A stretch of DNA of 64,000 bases from Lysobacteraceae bacterium PS02340 (GTDB taxonomy: Bacteria > Pseudomonadota > Gammaproteobacteria > Xanthomonadales > Xanthomonadaceae): assembly GCA_029959605.1 (NCBI GenBank), contig JASCOC010000014.1, positions 35,243 to 99,242 of the forward strand, read 5' to 3'. Numbering within the stretch: position 1 is the stretch's first letter; every line of letters starts with the position of its first letter. The position numbers and the translations under genes are program-made. Under the pieces are notes generated by a model that saw nothing but the letters and a program-made list of their open reading frames with translations, was not told the origin of the DNA and made no database searches. Shown in pieces: positions 8,510-20,498 of this stretch.

Positions 8510-9544
8510 TCAACGCCAGTCGAGAACGACCTTGCCCGACTTGCCCGATTCCATCAGGTCGAAACCCTTCTGGAATTCATCCGCCGGCAGCTGGTGGCTG
8601 AGCACCTTGCCGAGCGGGAAACCCGACAGCACGAGCTGGGTCATCTTGTACCAGGTCTCGTACATCTTACGGCCGTAGATGCCCTGCACGGTGAGGCCCT
8701 TGAAGATGATGCGGTCCCAGTCGATGCCGGCGCCCTTGGGCAGGATGCCGAGCAGCGCGACCTTGCCGCCGTGGTACATGCAGTCGAGCATGTCGTTGAA
8801 CGCGACCGGGTTACCGCTCATCTCCAGGCCCACGTCGAAGCCCTCCATGTGGAGGTCCTTCATGACGTCCTTGAGCGAGGTGTTCGACACGTTGACCACG
8901 CGCGTGGCGCCCATGTCGGCGGCGAGCTTGAGGCGGAAGTCGTTGACGTCGGTGACCACCACGTTGCGCGCGCCGATGTGCTTGCAGATGCCCGCGGCCA
9001 TCACGCCGATCGGGCCGGCGCCAGTGATCAGCACGTCCTCGCCGACGACATCGAACTCCAGCGCGCAGTGCGCGGCGTTGCCGTAGGGATCGAAGAACGC
9101 GGCCAGCTCGCTCGGAATCTGGTCCGGGATCGGCCACAGGTTGGTCGCCGGCATAACCACGTATTCGGCGAACGCGCCGTTGCGGGTGACGCCGATGCCG
9201 ACCGTGTTCGGACACAGGTGCGGCCTGCCGGCGCGGCAGTTGCGGCAGTGGCCGCAGACCAGGTGGCCCTCTGCCGACACGCGCTGGCCGACTTCGTAGC
9301 CGGTGACCGCCGAGCCCAGCTCGACGATGCGGCCGACGAACTCGTGGCCGATGACCAGGCCCGGCGTGATCGTGCGCTGGCTCCACTCGTCCCACAGGTA
9401 GATGTGCAGGTCGGTGCCGCAGATCGCGGCCTTCTCGACGCGGATCAGGACATCGTTCGGGCCGGGGGCCGGCACCGGCACTTCCGCCATCCAGATGCCT
9501 TTTGTCGCTTCGCGCTTGACCAGCGCCTTCATTGTCTGGGCCAT
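8510..9544 (-). CDS. tdh: L-threonine 3-dehydrogenase
   Basis: A 344-residue zinc- and NAD-dependent dehydrogenase oxidising threonine to 2-amino-3-ketobutyrate. Catalytic zinc ligands are Cys42 ([11 protein letters not shown]) and His67/Glu68 (GHEF); the structural zinc site is Cys97, Cys100, Cys103 and Cys111. The nucleotide-binding loop is [11 protein letters not shown]. The start at 9544 adds four residues to the common MKALVKRE opening, whose ATG at 9530–9532 is an alternative. A perfect -10 TATAAT lies about 35 bases upstream. Kbl, the next enzyme of the pathway, is downstream on the same strand. Confidence 0.97.
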   Translation of the reverse strand: MAQTMKALVKREATKGIWMAEVPVPAPGPNDVLIRVEKAAICGTDLHIYLWDEWSQRTITPGLVIGHEFVGRIVELGSAVTGYEVGQRVSAEGHLVCGHCRNCRAGRPHLCPNTVGIGVTRNGAFAEYVVMPATNLWPIPDQIPSELAAFFDPYGNAAHCALEFDVVGEDVLITGAGPIGVMAAGICKHIGARNVVVTDVNDFRLKLAADMGATRVVNVSNTSLKDVMKDLHMEGFDVGLEMSGNPVAFNDMLDCMYHGGKVALLGILPKGAGIDWDRIIFKGLTVQGIYGRKMYETWYKMTQLVLSGFPLGKVLSHQLPADEFQKGFDLMESGKSGKVVLDWR

Positions 9545-9579
9545 TGTGTCGTGTCTGCGGATGCCGGAAAGAGCCGGCG

Positions 9580-9585
9580 ATTATA
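9580..9585 (-). promoter_or_regulatory. -10 box of tdh
   Basis: Perfect TATAAT on the minus strand, followed by CGCCGG. It predicts a leader of about 29 bases. No convincing -35 hexamer is found 16–18 bases upstream. Confidence 0.55.
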
Positions 9586-9700
9586 CGGCGCGGCCCCGTC
9601 GCGGCCGTGCTGCACCCGCACGTCGGCCAGCCGGCGTTGGCCTGCGCCGGGCGGGCGGGTTGGCTAGACTTGGCCCCCCGTCACGATCCACAGGACCACC

Positions 9701-11869
<2,169 letters not shown>

Positions 11870-11955
11870 TTTTTCGTGCGCGCGCCAGGTCCGTGTGCCC
11901 GGCGCGCGCTGCATCTGCGGTCGGGATCCCGGCCGTTCCGGCAGTGCCCCTCCCG

Positions 11956-11961
11956 TAAACT
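11956..11961 (+). promoter_or_regulatory. -10 box of the histidine phosphatase/folC operon
   Basis: TAAACT followed by GTCGCGCCG, 45 bases before the ATG at 12007. It has the same hexamer-plus-GC-discriminator shape as other promoters in the window. Confidence 0.4.
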
Positions 11962-12006
11962 GTCGCGCCGGCATCGCCGGACGCCCCCCATTCGAGGAAC
12001 CGCGCG

Positions 12007-12651
12007 ATGAGAATCCTGCTCGCCCGTCATGGCGAAACGCCATGGAATGCCGAAGGCCGTTACCAGGGACAGGAAGACATCCCGCTGTCGGAAGTCGGTG
12101 AACGTCAGGCGACGCTGCTGGGCGCACGTCTGGCCGATGTGCGCATCGATCGCGCGGTCGCCTCGCCGCTGTCGCGCGCCGACCGCACTGCGCGGCTCGC
12201 GCTCGGCGCGACCCGTGCGTCCATGCTGGCGACCGATCCGGGCCTCGCGGAAATCGCGCACGGCACCTGGGAAGGCCTGCTGGCCAGCGAGATCCGCGAG
12301 CGCGATCCCGAGCGCCTGACCGCCTGGCGCGACGCGCCCGATACCGTGCAGATGCCCGGTGGCGAATCGCTGCAGCAGGTGTTCGACCGCGCCTGGCCCG
12401 CGTTCGCGCGCGCCGTTGACGGCCTCGGCCCGGATGACACCGCGCTGATCGTCGCCCACGACGCCGTCAACCGCGTGATCCTGTGCCGCGTGCTCGGCAT
12501 TCCGCTCTCGCGCCTGTGGACGTTCCGCCAGGCACCGACGACCTTGAATCTGCTCGAAGGCCCCGACGTCGATCATCTCGACGTCGTGCGGCTCAACGAC
12601 TGCGCGCACCACACCGCGTTCTTCGGCGAGGCGGTCCACCGCGCGCTATGA
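12007..12651 (+). CDS. Histidine phosphatase family protein (phosphoglycerate-mutase-like)
   Basis: A 214-residue acid phosphatase-type enzyme. The phospho-accepting His8 is in LARHGETPWN; further signature parts are SPLSRADRTARL, the EIAHGTWEG segment with the acidic residue, and IVAHDAVNRV with the second catalytic His. A good ribosome-binding site (GAGGAA) precedes the ATG. Its stop codon overlaps the folC start (ATGA), so the two are translationally coupled. The small size and lack of the mutase insert suggest a phosphatase of the CobC/PhoE type rather than a glycolytic mutase; the substrate is unknown. Confidence 0.9.
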   Translation: MRILLARHGETPWNAEGRYQGQEDIPLSEVGERQATLLGARLADVRIDRAVASPLSRADRTARLALGATRASMLATDPGLAEIAHGTWEGLLASEIRERDPERLTAWRDAPDTVQMPGGESLQQVFDRAWPAFARAVDGLGPDDTALIVAHDAVNRVILCRVLGIPLSRLWTFRQAPTTLNLLEGPDVDHLDVVRLNDCAHHTAFFGEAVHRAL

Positions 12652-13922
12652 GTGAATCCCGTTCGCTGGCCGACTGGCTGTCGGCGATCGAAGCGCGCCA
12701 CCCCACCGAAATCGAGATGGGCCTCGACCGCGTTGGCGCGGTCTACGCGCGCATGGACTGTGGCCGTCCCGCGACGCAGGTGATCACGATCGCCGGCACC
12801 AACGGCAAGGGCTCGACGGTGGCCTTCGTCGAGTCGATCGCGCGCGCGGCGGGTTGGCGCGTCGGCGCGTACACCTCGCCGCATCTGTTGGCCTACAACG
12901 AGCGCGTGCGCATCGATGGCGTGGACGTCGACGACGCCGCGCTGGTCGAGGCGTTCGAGGCGGTCGAGGCCGCGCGCGGGGACACGCCGCTGACCTATTT
13001 CGAGACCGGCACGCTGGCGGCGCTGTGGCTGCTCGCGCGTGCGGCGCTGGATCTGGCCGTGCTCGAGGTCGGCCTCGGTGGCCGGCTCGATGCGGTCAAC
13101 ATCGTCGAGCCCGATGTCGCGGTGATCACCACGGTCGGCCTCGATCACCAGGACTGGCTTGGTGACGACGTCGAGACGATCGGGCTGCAAAAGGCCGGCA
13201 TCGCGCGCGCATGGAAGCCACTGATCGTCGGCGATACCGATCCGCCGGCCAGCGTGTTGCGGCACGCCTACCGCATCGGCGCGGTCGCGGTCCGCGGCGG
13301 CAGCGATTTCCTGTACGCACCGACCGATGCAGGCACCTGGATCTGGCGCGAGGTCGGCTTCGAAGTCGAGCTGCCGATGCCGACGCTGGCCGCGCCGGTG
13401 CAGTTGCGCAATGCGGCAGTCGCGATCGCCGCGATCCGTGCGCTGGATCGCGATCTCGACGATGCCGCGCTCGCGGCCGGGATCGCCGGCGCCACGGTGG
13501 CCGGCCGTCTGCAGCGCTTCGACCGGGATGGCGTGGAGATCGTCGTCGACGTCGCGCACAACCCGCAGGCTGCGCAGGCGCTGGCCGACTGGCTGATCGC
13601 GGCGCCGGCGGCTGGGCGCACAGTCGCGGTGTACGCCGCGCTCGCGGACAAGGACGCAGCCGGCGTGGCCCGGGCGCTGGCGCCGTCGATCGCGCACTGG
13701 CATCTGGCCGGATCGACGCTCGCCGGGGCACGCGGACAGGACGCCCCCACGCTGCGCGCGCGCCTGTCCGATGTACTGGGGGACGCGGTCACCACTCACG
13801 TCGACGTCGTCGCGGCGCTGGCACCCGCGCTCGACGAGGCCGCGCCCGGCGACCGCATACTGGTGTTCGGCACGTTCCACGCCGCGGCGGCCGCCCTGCA
13901 GGTGTTGCAGGGCAGGCGTTAA
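12648..13922 (+). CDS. folC: Bifunctional folylpolyglutamate/dihydrofolate synthase
   Basis: A 424-residue Mur-ligase-fold enzyme that joins glutamate to dihydropteroate and adds further glutamates to folates, using ATP. The P-loop GTNGKGST is at residues 50–57, and GLGGRLDAVN, TTVGLDHQDWLG and DVAHNPQAAQALADWL are the family's conserved blocks. The start overlaps the preceding gene by 4 bases. Downstream is the SPOR-domain gene and purF, the order known from gammaproteobacteria, although cvpA is missing. Confidence 0.96.
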   Translation: MSESRSLADWLSAIEARHPTEIEMGLDRVGAVYARMDCGRPATQVITIAGTNGKGSTVAFVESIARAAGWRVGAYTSPHLLAYNERVRIDGVDVDDAALVEAFEAVEAARGDTPLTYFETGTLAALWLLARAALDLAVLEVGLGGRLDAVNIVEPDVAVITTVGLDHQDWLGDDVETIGLQKAGIARAWKPLIVGDTDPPASVLRHAYRIGAVAVRGGSDFLYAPTDAGTWIWREVGFEVELPMPTLAAPVQLRNAAVAIAAIRALDRDLDDAALAAGIAGATVAGRLQRFDRDGVEIVVDVAHNPQAAQALADWLIAAPAAGRTVAVYAALADKDAAGVARALAPSIAHWHLAGSTLAGARGQDAPTLRARLSDVLGDAVTTHVDVVAALAPALDEAAPGDRILVFGTFHAAAAALQVLQGRR

Positions 13923-13943
13923 GAAGCAGGACGGGACGGCGCG

Positions 13944-13949
13944 TATAAT
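13944..13949 (+). promoter_or_regulatory. -10 box before the SPOR-domain gene
   Basis: Perfect TATAAT followed by TCGCGCGG, 28 bases before the start codon. No -35 at the right spacing. It suggests the SPOR gene can be expressed separately from folC. Confidence 0.5.
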
Positions 13950-13977
13950 TCGCGCGGCACCCGTGTCCGGATCCCGC

Positions 13978-15012
13978 ATGTCGCCTGCATTGAAACAACG
14001 CCTGATCGGCGCCGCCGTGCTGATCGCGCTCGCGGTCATTTTCCTGCCGATGCTGATCAAGGGCCCCGCGCCCGCGAGCGGCCTGCCGGACATGTCGCTG
14101 GATGTGCCCGACGCGCCGACCGGCGACTACAAGACCGTCGACCTGCCGCTGATCGCGCCGCCCCCGGCGCGCGAGGGCGGCGCACTCGCCGGCGCGACTC
14201 CGGTGGCGGAAACCGCGCCCGCCGCGCCAGCAGCCACGCGCCCCGACGGCAGCGCGCTGCCGACCGTCGACACCTCCGAACAGGACAATCCGCTGCCCGC
14301 GACCGTCGCCGGTGGCGGTTACGCGGTGCATTACGCCGCGTTCGCCAGCGAGGCCGATGCCGAGGCGATCCTGCGCCAGCTCGGCGGGTCCGGCCTGCGT
14401 GGCTATCGTGAAGGCTTCACCCTCAACGGCAAGCCGGCCCAGCGCGTGCGCCTGGGGCCGTATGCCAATCGCGCCGATGCCGAGATCGTCCGCGTGCGCG
14501 CGGCGCAGGTCCGCGACGACGTGACCCCGCGCGTGGTCGCGCTCGATGCGGGCGCCCGCCCGGACGTGCCGCGCCCGGAAACGCCGGCAGCGACACCGAC
14601 GCCGGCGCCCGCCGCGTCGCGCCCGACGGCTGCGCAGACGCCTGCCGCGCCGACCACCGAACAGTTGCCCGAAGACGCGCCCGCCGCGCGGGCGCCTGCA
14701 CGCACGCCGCCGGCGCAGATACCGCCCGCCACGCCTGCGACGCCGCCGGCACCGCCCGCCGCGGCGCCGACGTCCGGCACCGGTTTCATCGTGCAGCTGG
14801 GCGCCTTCAGCAACGCGGCCGAAGCCAACCGTCTGCGCGATCGTCTGCGCGGCGCCGGCATCACCGCGTTCACCGATTCGGTCGACACCGACAAGGGCCG
14901 CCTGACCCGGGTCAAGGCCGGTCCGGTCGCGTCGCGCGGCGAAGCCGACCAGCTCAAGACGCGCGTCCGCAGCGCGGTGGGCGTCGACGGTCTGGTCCGC
15001 TCGCACCCCTGA
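13978..15012 (+). CDS. SPOR-domain membrane protein (DedD-like)
   Basis: A 344-residue cell-division-type protein. One N-terminal transmembrane helix (residues 8–26) anchors a periplasmic part with two SPOR repeats, about 113–190 ([20 protein letters not shown]) and 267–342 ([20 protein letters not shown]), separated by a Pro/Ala/Thr linker. SPOR domains bind denuded septal glycan strands. E. coli DedD has one SPOR domain, so the duplicated domain is a difference. The ATG at 13978 is chosen because it directly precedes the membrane helix. Its place after folC fits DedD. Confidence 0.88.
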   Translation: MSPALKQRLIGAAVLIALAVIFLPMLIKGPAPASGLPDMSLDVPDAPTGDYKTVDLPLIAPPPAREGGALAGATPVAETAPAAPAATRPDGSALPTVDTSEQDNPLPATVAGGGYAVHYAAFASEADAEAILRQLGGSGLRGYREGFTLNGKPAQRVRLGPYANRADAEIVRVRAAQVRDDVTPRVVALDAGARPDVPRPETPAATPTPAPAASRPTAAQTPAAPTTEQLPEDAPAARAPARTPPAQIPPATPATPPAPPAAAPTSGTGFIVQLGAFSNAAEANRLRDRLRGAGITAFTDSVDTDKGRLTRVKAGPVASRGEADQLKTRVRSAVGVDGLVRSHP

Positions 15013-15088
15013 CCGGCGCCGCAAGACACGTCGCCCCACACTTCATACCGGCGCGTTCGCGCGCCTCAAGCAGAACTGGAAATCGAAC

Positions 15089-16555
15089 ATGTGCGGGATC
15101 GTCGGGATTGTCGGAACCTCTGAAGTCGCAGCCGCGTTGTACGACGGCCTGACGGTGCTGCAGCACCGCGGGCAGGACGCGGCCGGCATCGCCGTCGCCA
15201 GCGGCACGGTGATGCGCGTGCACAAGGGCAACGGCCTGGTGCGCGACGTGTTCGACACCAAGGCGATGGATCTGCTGCAGGGCCGCGTGGGCATCGCGCA
15301 TTGCCGCTATCCCACCGCAGGCAGCGAGGGCCACGACGAAGCGCAGCCGTTCTACGTCAACTCGCCCTACGGCATCGCGCTCGCGCACAACGGCAACCTG
15401 GTCAACACCGACCAGCTGCGCCAGCAGGTGTTCGAGACCGATCGCCGCAACGTCAACACCGAATCGGATTCGGAAGTGCTGCTCAACGTGTTCGCGCACG
15501 AGCTCGATCGCGAGAAGGCACTGACCCCCGAAGCCGCGTTCCGCGCCGTCGAAGGCGTGAACCGCCGCGCCAAGGGCGGCTACGCCGTGGTCGCGACGGT
15601 GCTGGGTCTGGGCCTGGTCGCGTTCCGCGATCCGCACGGCATCCGTCCGCTGGTGCTGGGCAAGCGCGAGACCGCCGAAGGCACCGAATACGCGGTGGCA
15701 TCGGAATCGGTCGCGCTCGACATCCTCGGCTTCGAACACCTGCGCGACGTCGAGCCGGGCGAGGGCATCGTGATCACACCGCGCGGCGAATTGCACCATC
15801 GCCAGTGCGCGCCGCAGCAGCCGCACGCGCCGTGCATCTTCGAATACGTGTACTTCGCGCGCCCGGACTCGATGATCGAGAACATCTCGGTGCACAAGGC
15901 GCGCATGCGCATGGGCGTGACCCTGGGCGAGAAGATCCTGCGCCTGCGGCCCGACCACGACATCGACACGGTGATCCCGATTCCGGACACCTCGCGCGAC
16001 GCGGCGCTGGAAATCTCCAACACGCTCGGCGTGAAGTACCGCGAGGGCTTCATCAAGAACCGTTACGTCGGCCGTACCTTCATCATGCCGGGGCAGGGCG
16101 AGCGCGCGAAGTCGGTCAAGCGCAAGCTCAATCCCATTCCGCTGGAATTCCGCAACCGCGTGGTGCTGCTGGTCGACGATTCGATCGTGCGTGGCACCAC
16201 GTCCAAGCAGATCGTGCAGATGGCGCGCGACGCCGGCGCCAAGAAGGTGTATCTCGCCTCGGCCGCGCCGCCGGTGCGGCACCCGAACATCTACGGCATC
16301 GACATGCCGTCGGTCGACGAGCTGGTTGCGCACAACCGCACCGAGAAGGAGATCGAGGAGTTCCTCGGATGCGACTGGCTGATCTACCAGGATCTGGCCG
16401 ATCTCGAAACCGCCGTCGCCGGCCCGAAGTTTCCCGAGCGCCGTTTCGACAGTTCTTGCTTCAGCGGTGAGTACGTCACCGGCATCGAAGCGGGCTACTT
16501 CGAGCGCCTGCAGCAGCTGCGCAGCGACGACGCGAAGAAGAAGCGCCGCGCGTGA
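15089..16555 (+). CDS. purF: Amidophosphoribosyltransferase
   Basis: A 488-residue enzyme performing the first committed step of purine synthesis: glutamine plus PRPP gives phosphoribosylamine. The class II glutaminase domain starts with the catalytic Cys2 ([12 protein letters not shown]); no propeptide is present. The phosphoribosyltransferase domain has the PRPP loop [19 protein letters not shown]. Length matches the E. coli type (about 500 residues). The stop codon overlaps the GTG start of the DUF455 gene. In many gammaproteobacteria cvpA precedes purF; here the SPOR gene ends 76 bases upstream. Confidence 0.97.
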   Translation: MCGIVGIVGTSEVAAALYDGLTVLQHRGQDAAGIAVASGTVMRVHKGNGLVRDVFDTKAMDLLQGRVGIAHCRYPTAGSEGHDEAQPFYVNSPYGIALAHNGNLVNTDQLRQQVFETDRRNVNTESDSEVLLNVFAHELDREKALTPEAAFRAVEGVNRRAKGGYAVVATVLGLGLVAFRDPHGIRPLVLGKRETAEGTEYAVASESVALDILGFEHLRDVEPGEGIVITPRGELHHRQCAPQQPHAPCIFEYVYFARPDSMIENISVHKARMRMGVTLGEKILRLRPDHDIDTVIPIPDTSRDAALEISNTLGVKYREGFIKNRYVGRTFIMPGQGERAKSVKRKLNPIPLEFRNRVVLLVDDSIVRGTTSKQIVQMARDAGAKKVYLASAAPPVRHPNIYGIDMPSVDELVAHNRTEKEIEEFLGCDWLIYQDLADLETAVAGPKFPERRFDSSCFSGEYVTGIEAGYFERLQQLRSDDAKKKRRA

Positions 16556-17382
16556 ACACGGCGGTGGTCGCAGACGCCGCGGATCTGTTCGCGGCCGCGC
16601 GCCACTGCCTCGATGCGCGCGATCCCGATAACAAGATCGCGCTGACCGCGGAATATGCGCGCCGGTTCCGCGACGGCGCGTTGCCGCTCGATGCGAACGC
16701 GCCTGCGCCCGAGCCGATCGGCATGCCGGGCCGCCCCGAGCGCCCGAAACTCGTCCATCCGCGCGAACTGCCGCGGCGCGGTTTCGGCAGTGACGAAGGC
16801 CGTGCGGCCTTCATCCACGCGATCGCGCATATCGAACTCAACGCGATCGATCTCGGCTGGGACGCGGTCTACCGGTTTCGCGATCTGCCAGACGCGTATT
16901 ACGCCGACTGGGTATCGGTCGCCGCCGACGAAGCGCGGCATTTCGTACTGCTGCGCGATCGTTTGCGCGACCTCGGGTTCGACTACGGCGATTTCGACGC
17001 GCACAACGGTCTGTGGGAAATGTGCGAGAAGACCGCGCACGACGGCATGGCGCGCATGGCACTGGTGCCGCGCGTGCTCGAGGCGCGTGGGCTGGACGTC
17101 ACGCCCGGCATGATCGTGAAGCTGCGCGCGCTCGGCGATCTCGAGACCGTCGCCGTGCTTGAAGTGATCCTGCGCGAGGAAGTGGCGCATGTCGCCGCCG
17201 GCAGCCGCTGGTTCCGCTGGTTCTGCGAACGCCGCGGCGTGCAGCCCGAATCGACGTTCCGCGATCTGCTGTCCGATTACGCGCGCGCGGTATTGCACGG
17301 CCCGTTCAACATCGACGCGCGTGCCGCTGCAGGATTCAGCGAGGAAGAACTGGCCGCGTTGCAGGCGATCGCCGAACGCTGA
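16552..17382 (+). CDS. DUF455 ferritin-like protein
   Basis: A 276-residue protein of the DUF455 family, thought to have a ferritin-like four-helix fold. Candidate metal ligands are in [13 protein letters not shown] (about residue 97), [11 protein letters not shown] and [10 protein letters not shown], which form the E...ExxH...E...ExxH pattern. The function is unknown; the pattern suggests a di-iron or di-manganese enzyme. Translation starts at a GTG that overlaps the purF stop codon (GTGA), so it is coupled to purine synthesis at least in expression. Confidence 0.88.
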   Translation: MNTAVVADAADLFAAARHCLDARDPDNKIALTAEYARRFRDGALPLDANAPAPEPIGMPGRPERPKLVHPRELPRRGFGSDEGRAAFIHAIAHIELNAIDLGWDAVYRFRDLPDAYYADWVSVAADEARHFVLLRDRLRDLGFDYGDFDAHNGLWEMCEKTAHDGMARMALVPRVLEARGLDVTPGMIVKLRALGDLETVAVLEVILREEVAHVAAGSRWFRWFCERRGVQPESTFRDLLSDYARAVLHGPFNIDARAAAGFSEEELAALQAIAER

Positions 17383-17395
17383 TCGCATCCGCTTT

Positions 17396-17420
17396 TGTGG
17401 GAGCGCGCTTGCGCGCGATA
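17396..17420. repeat. REP-like palindromic unit (TGTGGGAGCG type)
   Basis: TGTGGGAGCG followed by a GCGCGC-TT-GCGCGC hairpin (17403–17416) and GATAG. Very similar short sequences (TGTGGGAGCG plus a small hairpin) are scattered between genes in Pseudomonas and Xanthomonadaceae. It lies between the convergent DUF455 and lpxH genes, where it may also act as a two-way terminator. Confidence 0.6.
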
Positions 17421-17474
17421 GGCCGCACTGGGGCGCCTTCGAGCAAGCGCGTGCCCGCAGTGATGGTGGAGCGA

Positions 17475-18221
17475 TCAGGTCGCGCCGGACAGCGCCGACA
17501 ACTCCAAACGCCCATCGGCATAAGCACGCAGCACCGATCCCTGTTCGAACCAGTCGCCGAGCACGATGCGGCGGCAGTCGCGGCCGGCGACGTGCAGGTC
17601 GTGGATCGCGGGGCGATGCGTATGGCCGTGGATCATCGTGTCCACGCCATAGCGCGTGAACCAGTCCTCGACCGTCGCCGGTGCCACGTCGGTGACGGTT
17701 TCCATCGTACCGTCGCCGCGCAAGCTCGCCGCACGCGCCTGGCTGGCATCGCGTGCGTGCTGGGCGAACGCGAGCCGCGCCGGCAGCGGCTGCGCGAGCA
17801 TGTGCGCCTGCCACGCCGGATTGCGTACCTGGTTGCGCACCGCCTGGTATTCGACATCGCCGGTGCACAGCAGATCGCCGTGGGTCAGCAGCACCGGGCG
17901 GCCGTAGAGCGTGATCACCGCGGGGTCGGGCAGCAAGGTCATGCCGGCGCGACGTGCGTATTCGTGGCCGACCAGGAAATCGCGGTTGCCGTGCATGAAG
18001 GCGACCGGCACGCCGGCGGACGACAAGGCGAACAGACGCGCCACGACCTGCGCGCCGGCCTCCGACGGATCGTCATCGCCGACCCACGACTCGAACAGAT
18101 CGCCGAGCACGTACAGCGCATCGGCGCTGCGCGCCTCGCCGTCGAGAAACGCGAGGAACAGCGCGGTGATCTCCGGACGCGCCGGATCCAGATGCAGGTC
18201 GGAGATGAAAAGCGTCGTCAT
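17475..18221 (-). CDS. lpxH: UDP-2,3-diacylglucosamine diphosphatase
   Basis: A 248-residue peripheral inner-membrane metallophosphoesterase of lipid A synthesis; it cleaves UDP-2,3-diacylglucosamine to lipid X and UMP. The calcineurin-like blocks are present: FISDLHLD (Asp8, His10), [32 protein letters not shown] and HGHTHRPA. Length is typical (about 240). A TACAAT -10 box ends six bases before the ATG, so transcription probably begins at the start codon itself. It is divergent from gltX. Confidence 0.95.
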   Translation of the reverse strand: MTTLFISDLHLDPARPEITALFLAFLDGEARSADALYVLGDLFESWVGDDDPSEAGAQVVARLFALSSAGVPVAFMHGNRDFLVGHEYARRAGMTLLPDPAVITLYGRPVLLTHGDLLCTGDVEYQAVRNQVRNPAWQAHMLAQPLPARLAFAQHARDASQARAASLRGDGTMETVTDVAPATVEDWFTRYGVDTMIHGHTHRPAIHDLHVAGRDCRRIVLGDWFEQGSVLRAYADGRLELSALSGAT

Positions 18222-18227
18222 GGCGCC

Positions 18228-18233
18228 ATTGTA
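18228..18233 (-). promoter_or_regulatory. -10 box of lpxH (predicted leaderless start)
   Basis: TACAAT on the minus strand, then GGCGCC, then the lpxH ATG. With the usual 6–7 base distance the first transcribed base would be the A of ATG. Confidence 0.5.
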
Positions 18234-18266
18234 ATCCGGCCGCCGGGGCCGGCTGGGCGCGCCGGT

Positions 18267-18272
18267 TAGAAT
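18267..18272 (+). promoter_or_regulatory. -10 box of gltX
   Basis: TAGAAT followed by GCGCGC, 29 bases before the gltX ATG. The GC-rich discriminator resembles promoters under stringent control. Confidence 0.5.
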
Positions 18273-18301
18273 GCGCGCTGTCCCCGCACCGGATTCCGCG
18301 C

Positions 18302-19714
18302 ATGTCCTGCCGCACCCGTTTCGCCCCCAGTCCCACCGGCTACCTGCACATCGGCGGCGCGCGCACCGCGCTGTATTGCTGGCTGGAGGCGCGGCGTCGC
18401 GGCGGCGAGTTCGTGCTGCGCATCGAGGACACCGACCGCGAGCGCAGCACCCAGGCCGCGATCGACGCGATCCTCGAGGCGATGGAGTGGCTGGGCCTGG
18501 GCTACGACGAAGGCCCGATCTACCAGACCCACCGCCTGGATCGTTACGCCGAGGTCGCCGAGCAGCTGGTCGCCGACGGCAAGGCCTACTACGCCTACGA
18601 GTCGAAGGCCGAGCTCGACGCGATGCGCGAAGCGGCGATGGCCGCGGGCGACAAGCCGCGCTACAACGGCGCCTACCGCGAGCGCAACGAACCGAAGCGC
18701 GACGATCCCAACCGCGTGATCCGCCTGAAGAATCCGCTCGAAGGCACGGTCGTCTGGGACGACAAGGTCAAGGGTCGCATCGAGATCGCCAACAGCGAAC
18801 TCGACGATCTGGTGATCTTCCGCCCCGACGGCTATGCGACCTACAACTTCGCCGTCGTCGTCGACGATCTGGACATGGGCATCACCGATGTCGTGCGCGG
18901 CGACGACCACGTCAACAACACGCCGCGGCAGATCAACATCTACCGCGCGCTCGGCGCCGAGGTGCCCGCGTTCTCGCACCTGCCGATGATCCTCGACGAG
19001 CAGGGCGCCAAGTTGTCCAAGCGCACCGGTGCCGCCGATGTCATGCAGTACCGCGATGCCGGCTATCTGCCGCACGCGCTGCTGAACTATCTCGTGCGCC
19101 TGGGCTGGTCGCACGGCGACCAGGAGATCTTCTCGATTCCTGAGATGCAGCAGCTGTTCGACCTCAAGGACGTCAACGCCAAGGCCGCGCGCCTCGACAT
19201 GGCCAAGCTCGGCTGGCTCAACCAGCAGTATCTGAAGTCCGACGACCCGGCTGCGGTCGCCGCGCATCTCGAATGGCATCTGCGCAATGACGGCTACGAC
19301 CTGTCGGCAGGTCCGGCGCCGGCCGATGTCGTGATCGCATTGCGCGACCGCGTTCAGACGCTCAAGGAAATGTCCGAGCGCGCGGCAGTCTGGTATCGCC
19401 CGATCGCCGCCTACGACGAGAAGGCAGTCGCCAAGCACTTGAAGGCGGAAGCGCGCGCGCCGCTGACCGATGTCCGCGCGCGTTTTGCCGCCTTGCCGGA
19501 CTGGAACGTCGAGGCGATCGACGCGGCGTTCCGCGAGACGGTCGAGACGCTCGGTCTGGGCATGGGCAAGGTCGCGCAGCCGTTGCGTGTGGCGATCACC
19601 GGTACGCAGGTGAGCCCGGATATCGGGCACACGGTGTATCTGGCGGGGCGCGAGGAGGCGCTGGCGCGGATCGACGTGGCGATCGGGATGATTCCGGAGA
19701 GGGATGCGGGCTGA
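18302..19714 (+). CDS. gltX: Glutamyl-tRNA synthetase
   Basis: A 470-residue class I aminoacyl-tRNA synthetase charging tRNA-Glu. The HIGH-type motif is [18 protein letters not shown] at residues about 8–25 and the KMSKS-type motif is [12 protein letters not shown] at about 238–250. The C-terminal anticodon-binding domain is complete and the length equals the usual 470. The gene has its own -10 box and is followed by a large palindromic element rather than another gene. Confidence 0.97.
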   Translation: MSCRTRFAPSPTGYLHIGGARTALYCWLEARRRGGEFVLRIEDTDRERSTQAAIDAILEAMEWLGLGYDEGPIYQTHRLDRYAEVAEQLVADGKAYYAYESKAELDAMREAAMAAGDKPRYNGAYRERNEPKRDDPNRVIRLKNPLEGTVVWDDKVKGRIEIANSELDDLVIFRPDGYATYNFAVVVDDLDMGITDVVRGDDHVNNTPRQINIYRALGAEVPAFSHLPMILDEQGAKLSKRTGAADVMQYRDAGYLPHALLNYLVRLGWSHGDQEIFSIPEMQQLFDLKDVNAKAARLDMAKLGWLNQQYLKSDDPAAVAAHLEWHLRNDGYDLSAGPAPADVVIALRDRVQTLKEMSERAAVWYRPIAAYDEKAVAKHLKAEARAPLTDVRARFAALPDWNVEAIDAAFRETVETLGLGMGKVAQPLRVAITGTQVSPDIGHTVYLAGREEALARIDVAIGMIPERDAG

Positions 19715-19795
19715 GGCCGCGTTGCTCTGGATTCTGTTTCGCGGGTTGCTCTGCTCTTGCGATCGCGCCTAATTACCCATTGCCGCCAGTGCTCT

Positions 19796-20341
19796 GCGTT
19801 TCATGAGCCTTGACGTGGCAACGCTGCATAGAAACCCGTAGGGCGCCGACCATGGATGGGCGGCGTTTCCCGACCGAGGCAGGATGCCGAGTCGGAGAAT
19901 CCCGGTGCGCGTGACGCCGCGGGCTGTGGACGTGTCGGGGAGGCCGTTTTCTTTGGTTCCGTTCCTTTGACTCGCGTCTTCGATGCTCGCCCCTCCGGGG
20001 CCGGCTGCGCCGTTCGCGCTGCGCGCGTGGGCGTCAACCAAAAGAAATGAACTCGGCCGCGCCAGCGGACGAAAGCGTTTGACGTCGCTATTCCGCTTCG
20101 CGCTCACGGCGAGAAGCAACATCAAACGCTTCCACTCGCCTTGCGGCGAGCGGGTTCATTCCTTTTGCTGGCCCAAAAGAAACGGAACCAAAGAAAAGGG
20201 CCAGCCCCGACGAAGCAAATCCGGCCAGTCGTTCGTTCCGGGATTTTTCGACTCGCCATCCTGGCTCGGTCGAAAAACAGCGGGCATCCATGCCCGCTGC
20301 CCTACGGGTCCGCAGAGATCCGCTTCGCCGTCATGAAAAAC
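19796..20341. repeat. Long imperfect palindromic intergenic element
   Basis: A 546-base stretch between gltX and zur whose left and right halves are imperfect reverse complements. Matching segments: 19834–19904 with 20238–20309 (CGACCGAGGCAGGATGCCGA against its near complement), 19945–19968 with 20171–20198 (TTTTCTTTGGTTCCGTT), and 20035–20082 with 20121–20172 (AAAGCGTTTGA with TCAAACGCTT nearest the centre). The left half has about 60 extra bases, including a small CCCC-TCC-GGGG-type hairpin, that the right half lacks. Short open frames exist inside but lack ribosome-binding sites and look like by-products. It resembles the TTTCTTTGGTTCCG-type repeats found across Xanthomonadaceae. Confidence 0.7.
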
Positions 20342-20498
20342 GAGATCAACAGCAGGCGGCTCAGCCACACGTTGCAACGTCGCGATCGAGATGATCTGCC
20401 GAAGCGTTCGGCGAGCTGTCGACGATGGGGCGTGAAGCCCACTCAAGAAAAACTGAAGCACGCTTGAGTCAGTGCCCCCTCGCACCCATCATGGACGG

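Noticed and set aside
13905..13949. TTGCAG as the -35 partner of the TATAAT before the SPOR gene
   Set aside because: The spacing is 33 bases, twice the normal 16–18.
19769..20336. Short open frames inside the long palindrome
   Set aside because: They are mirror images of each other through the inverted repeat, and lack ribosome-binding sites and signal or domain features.
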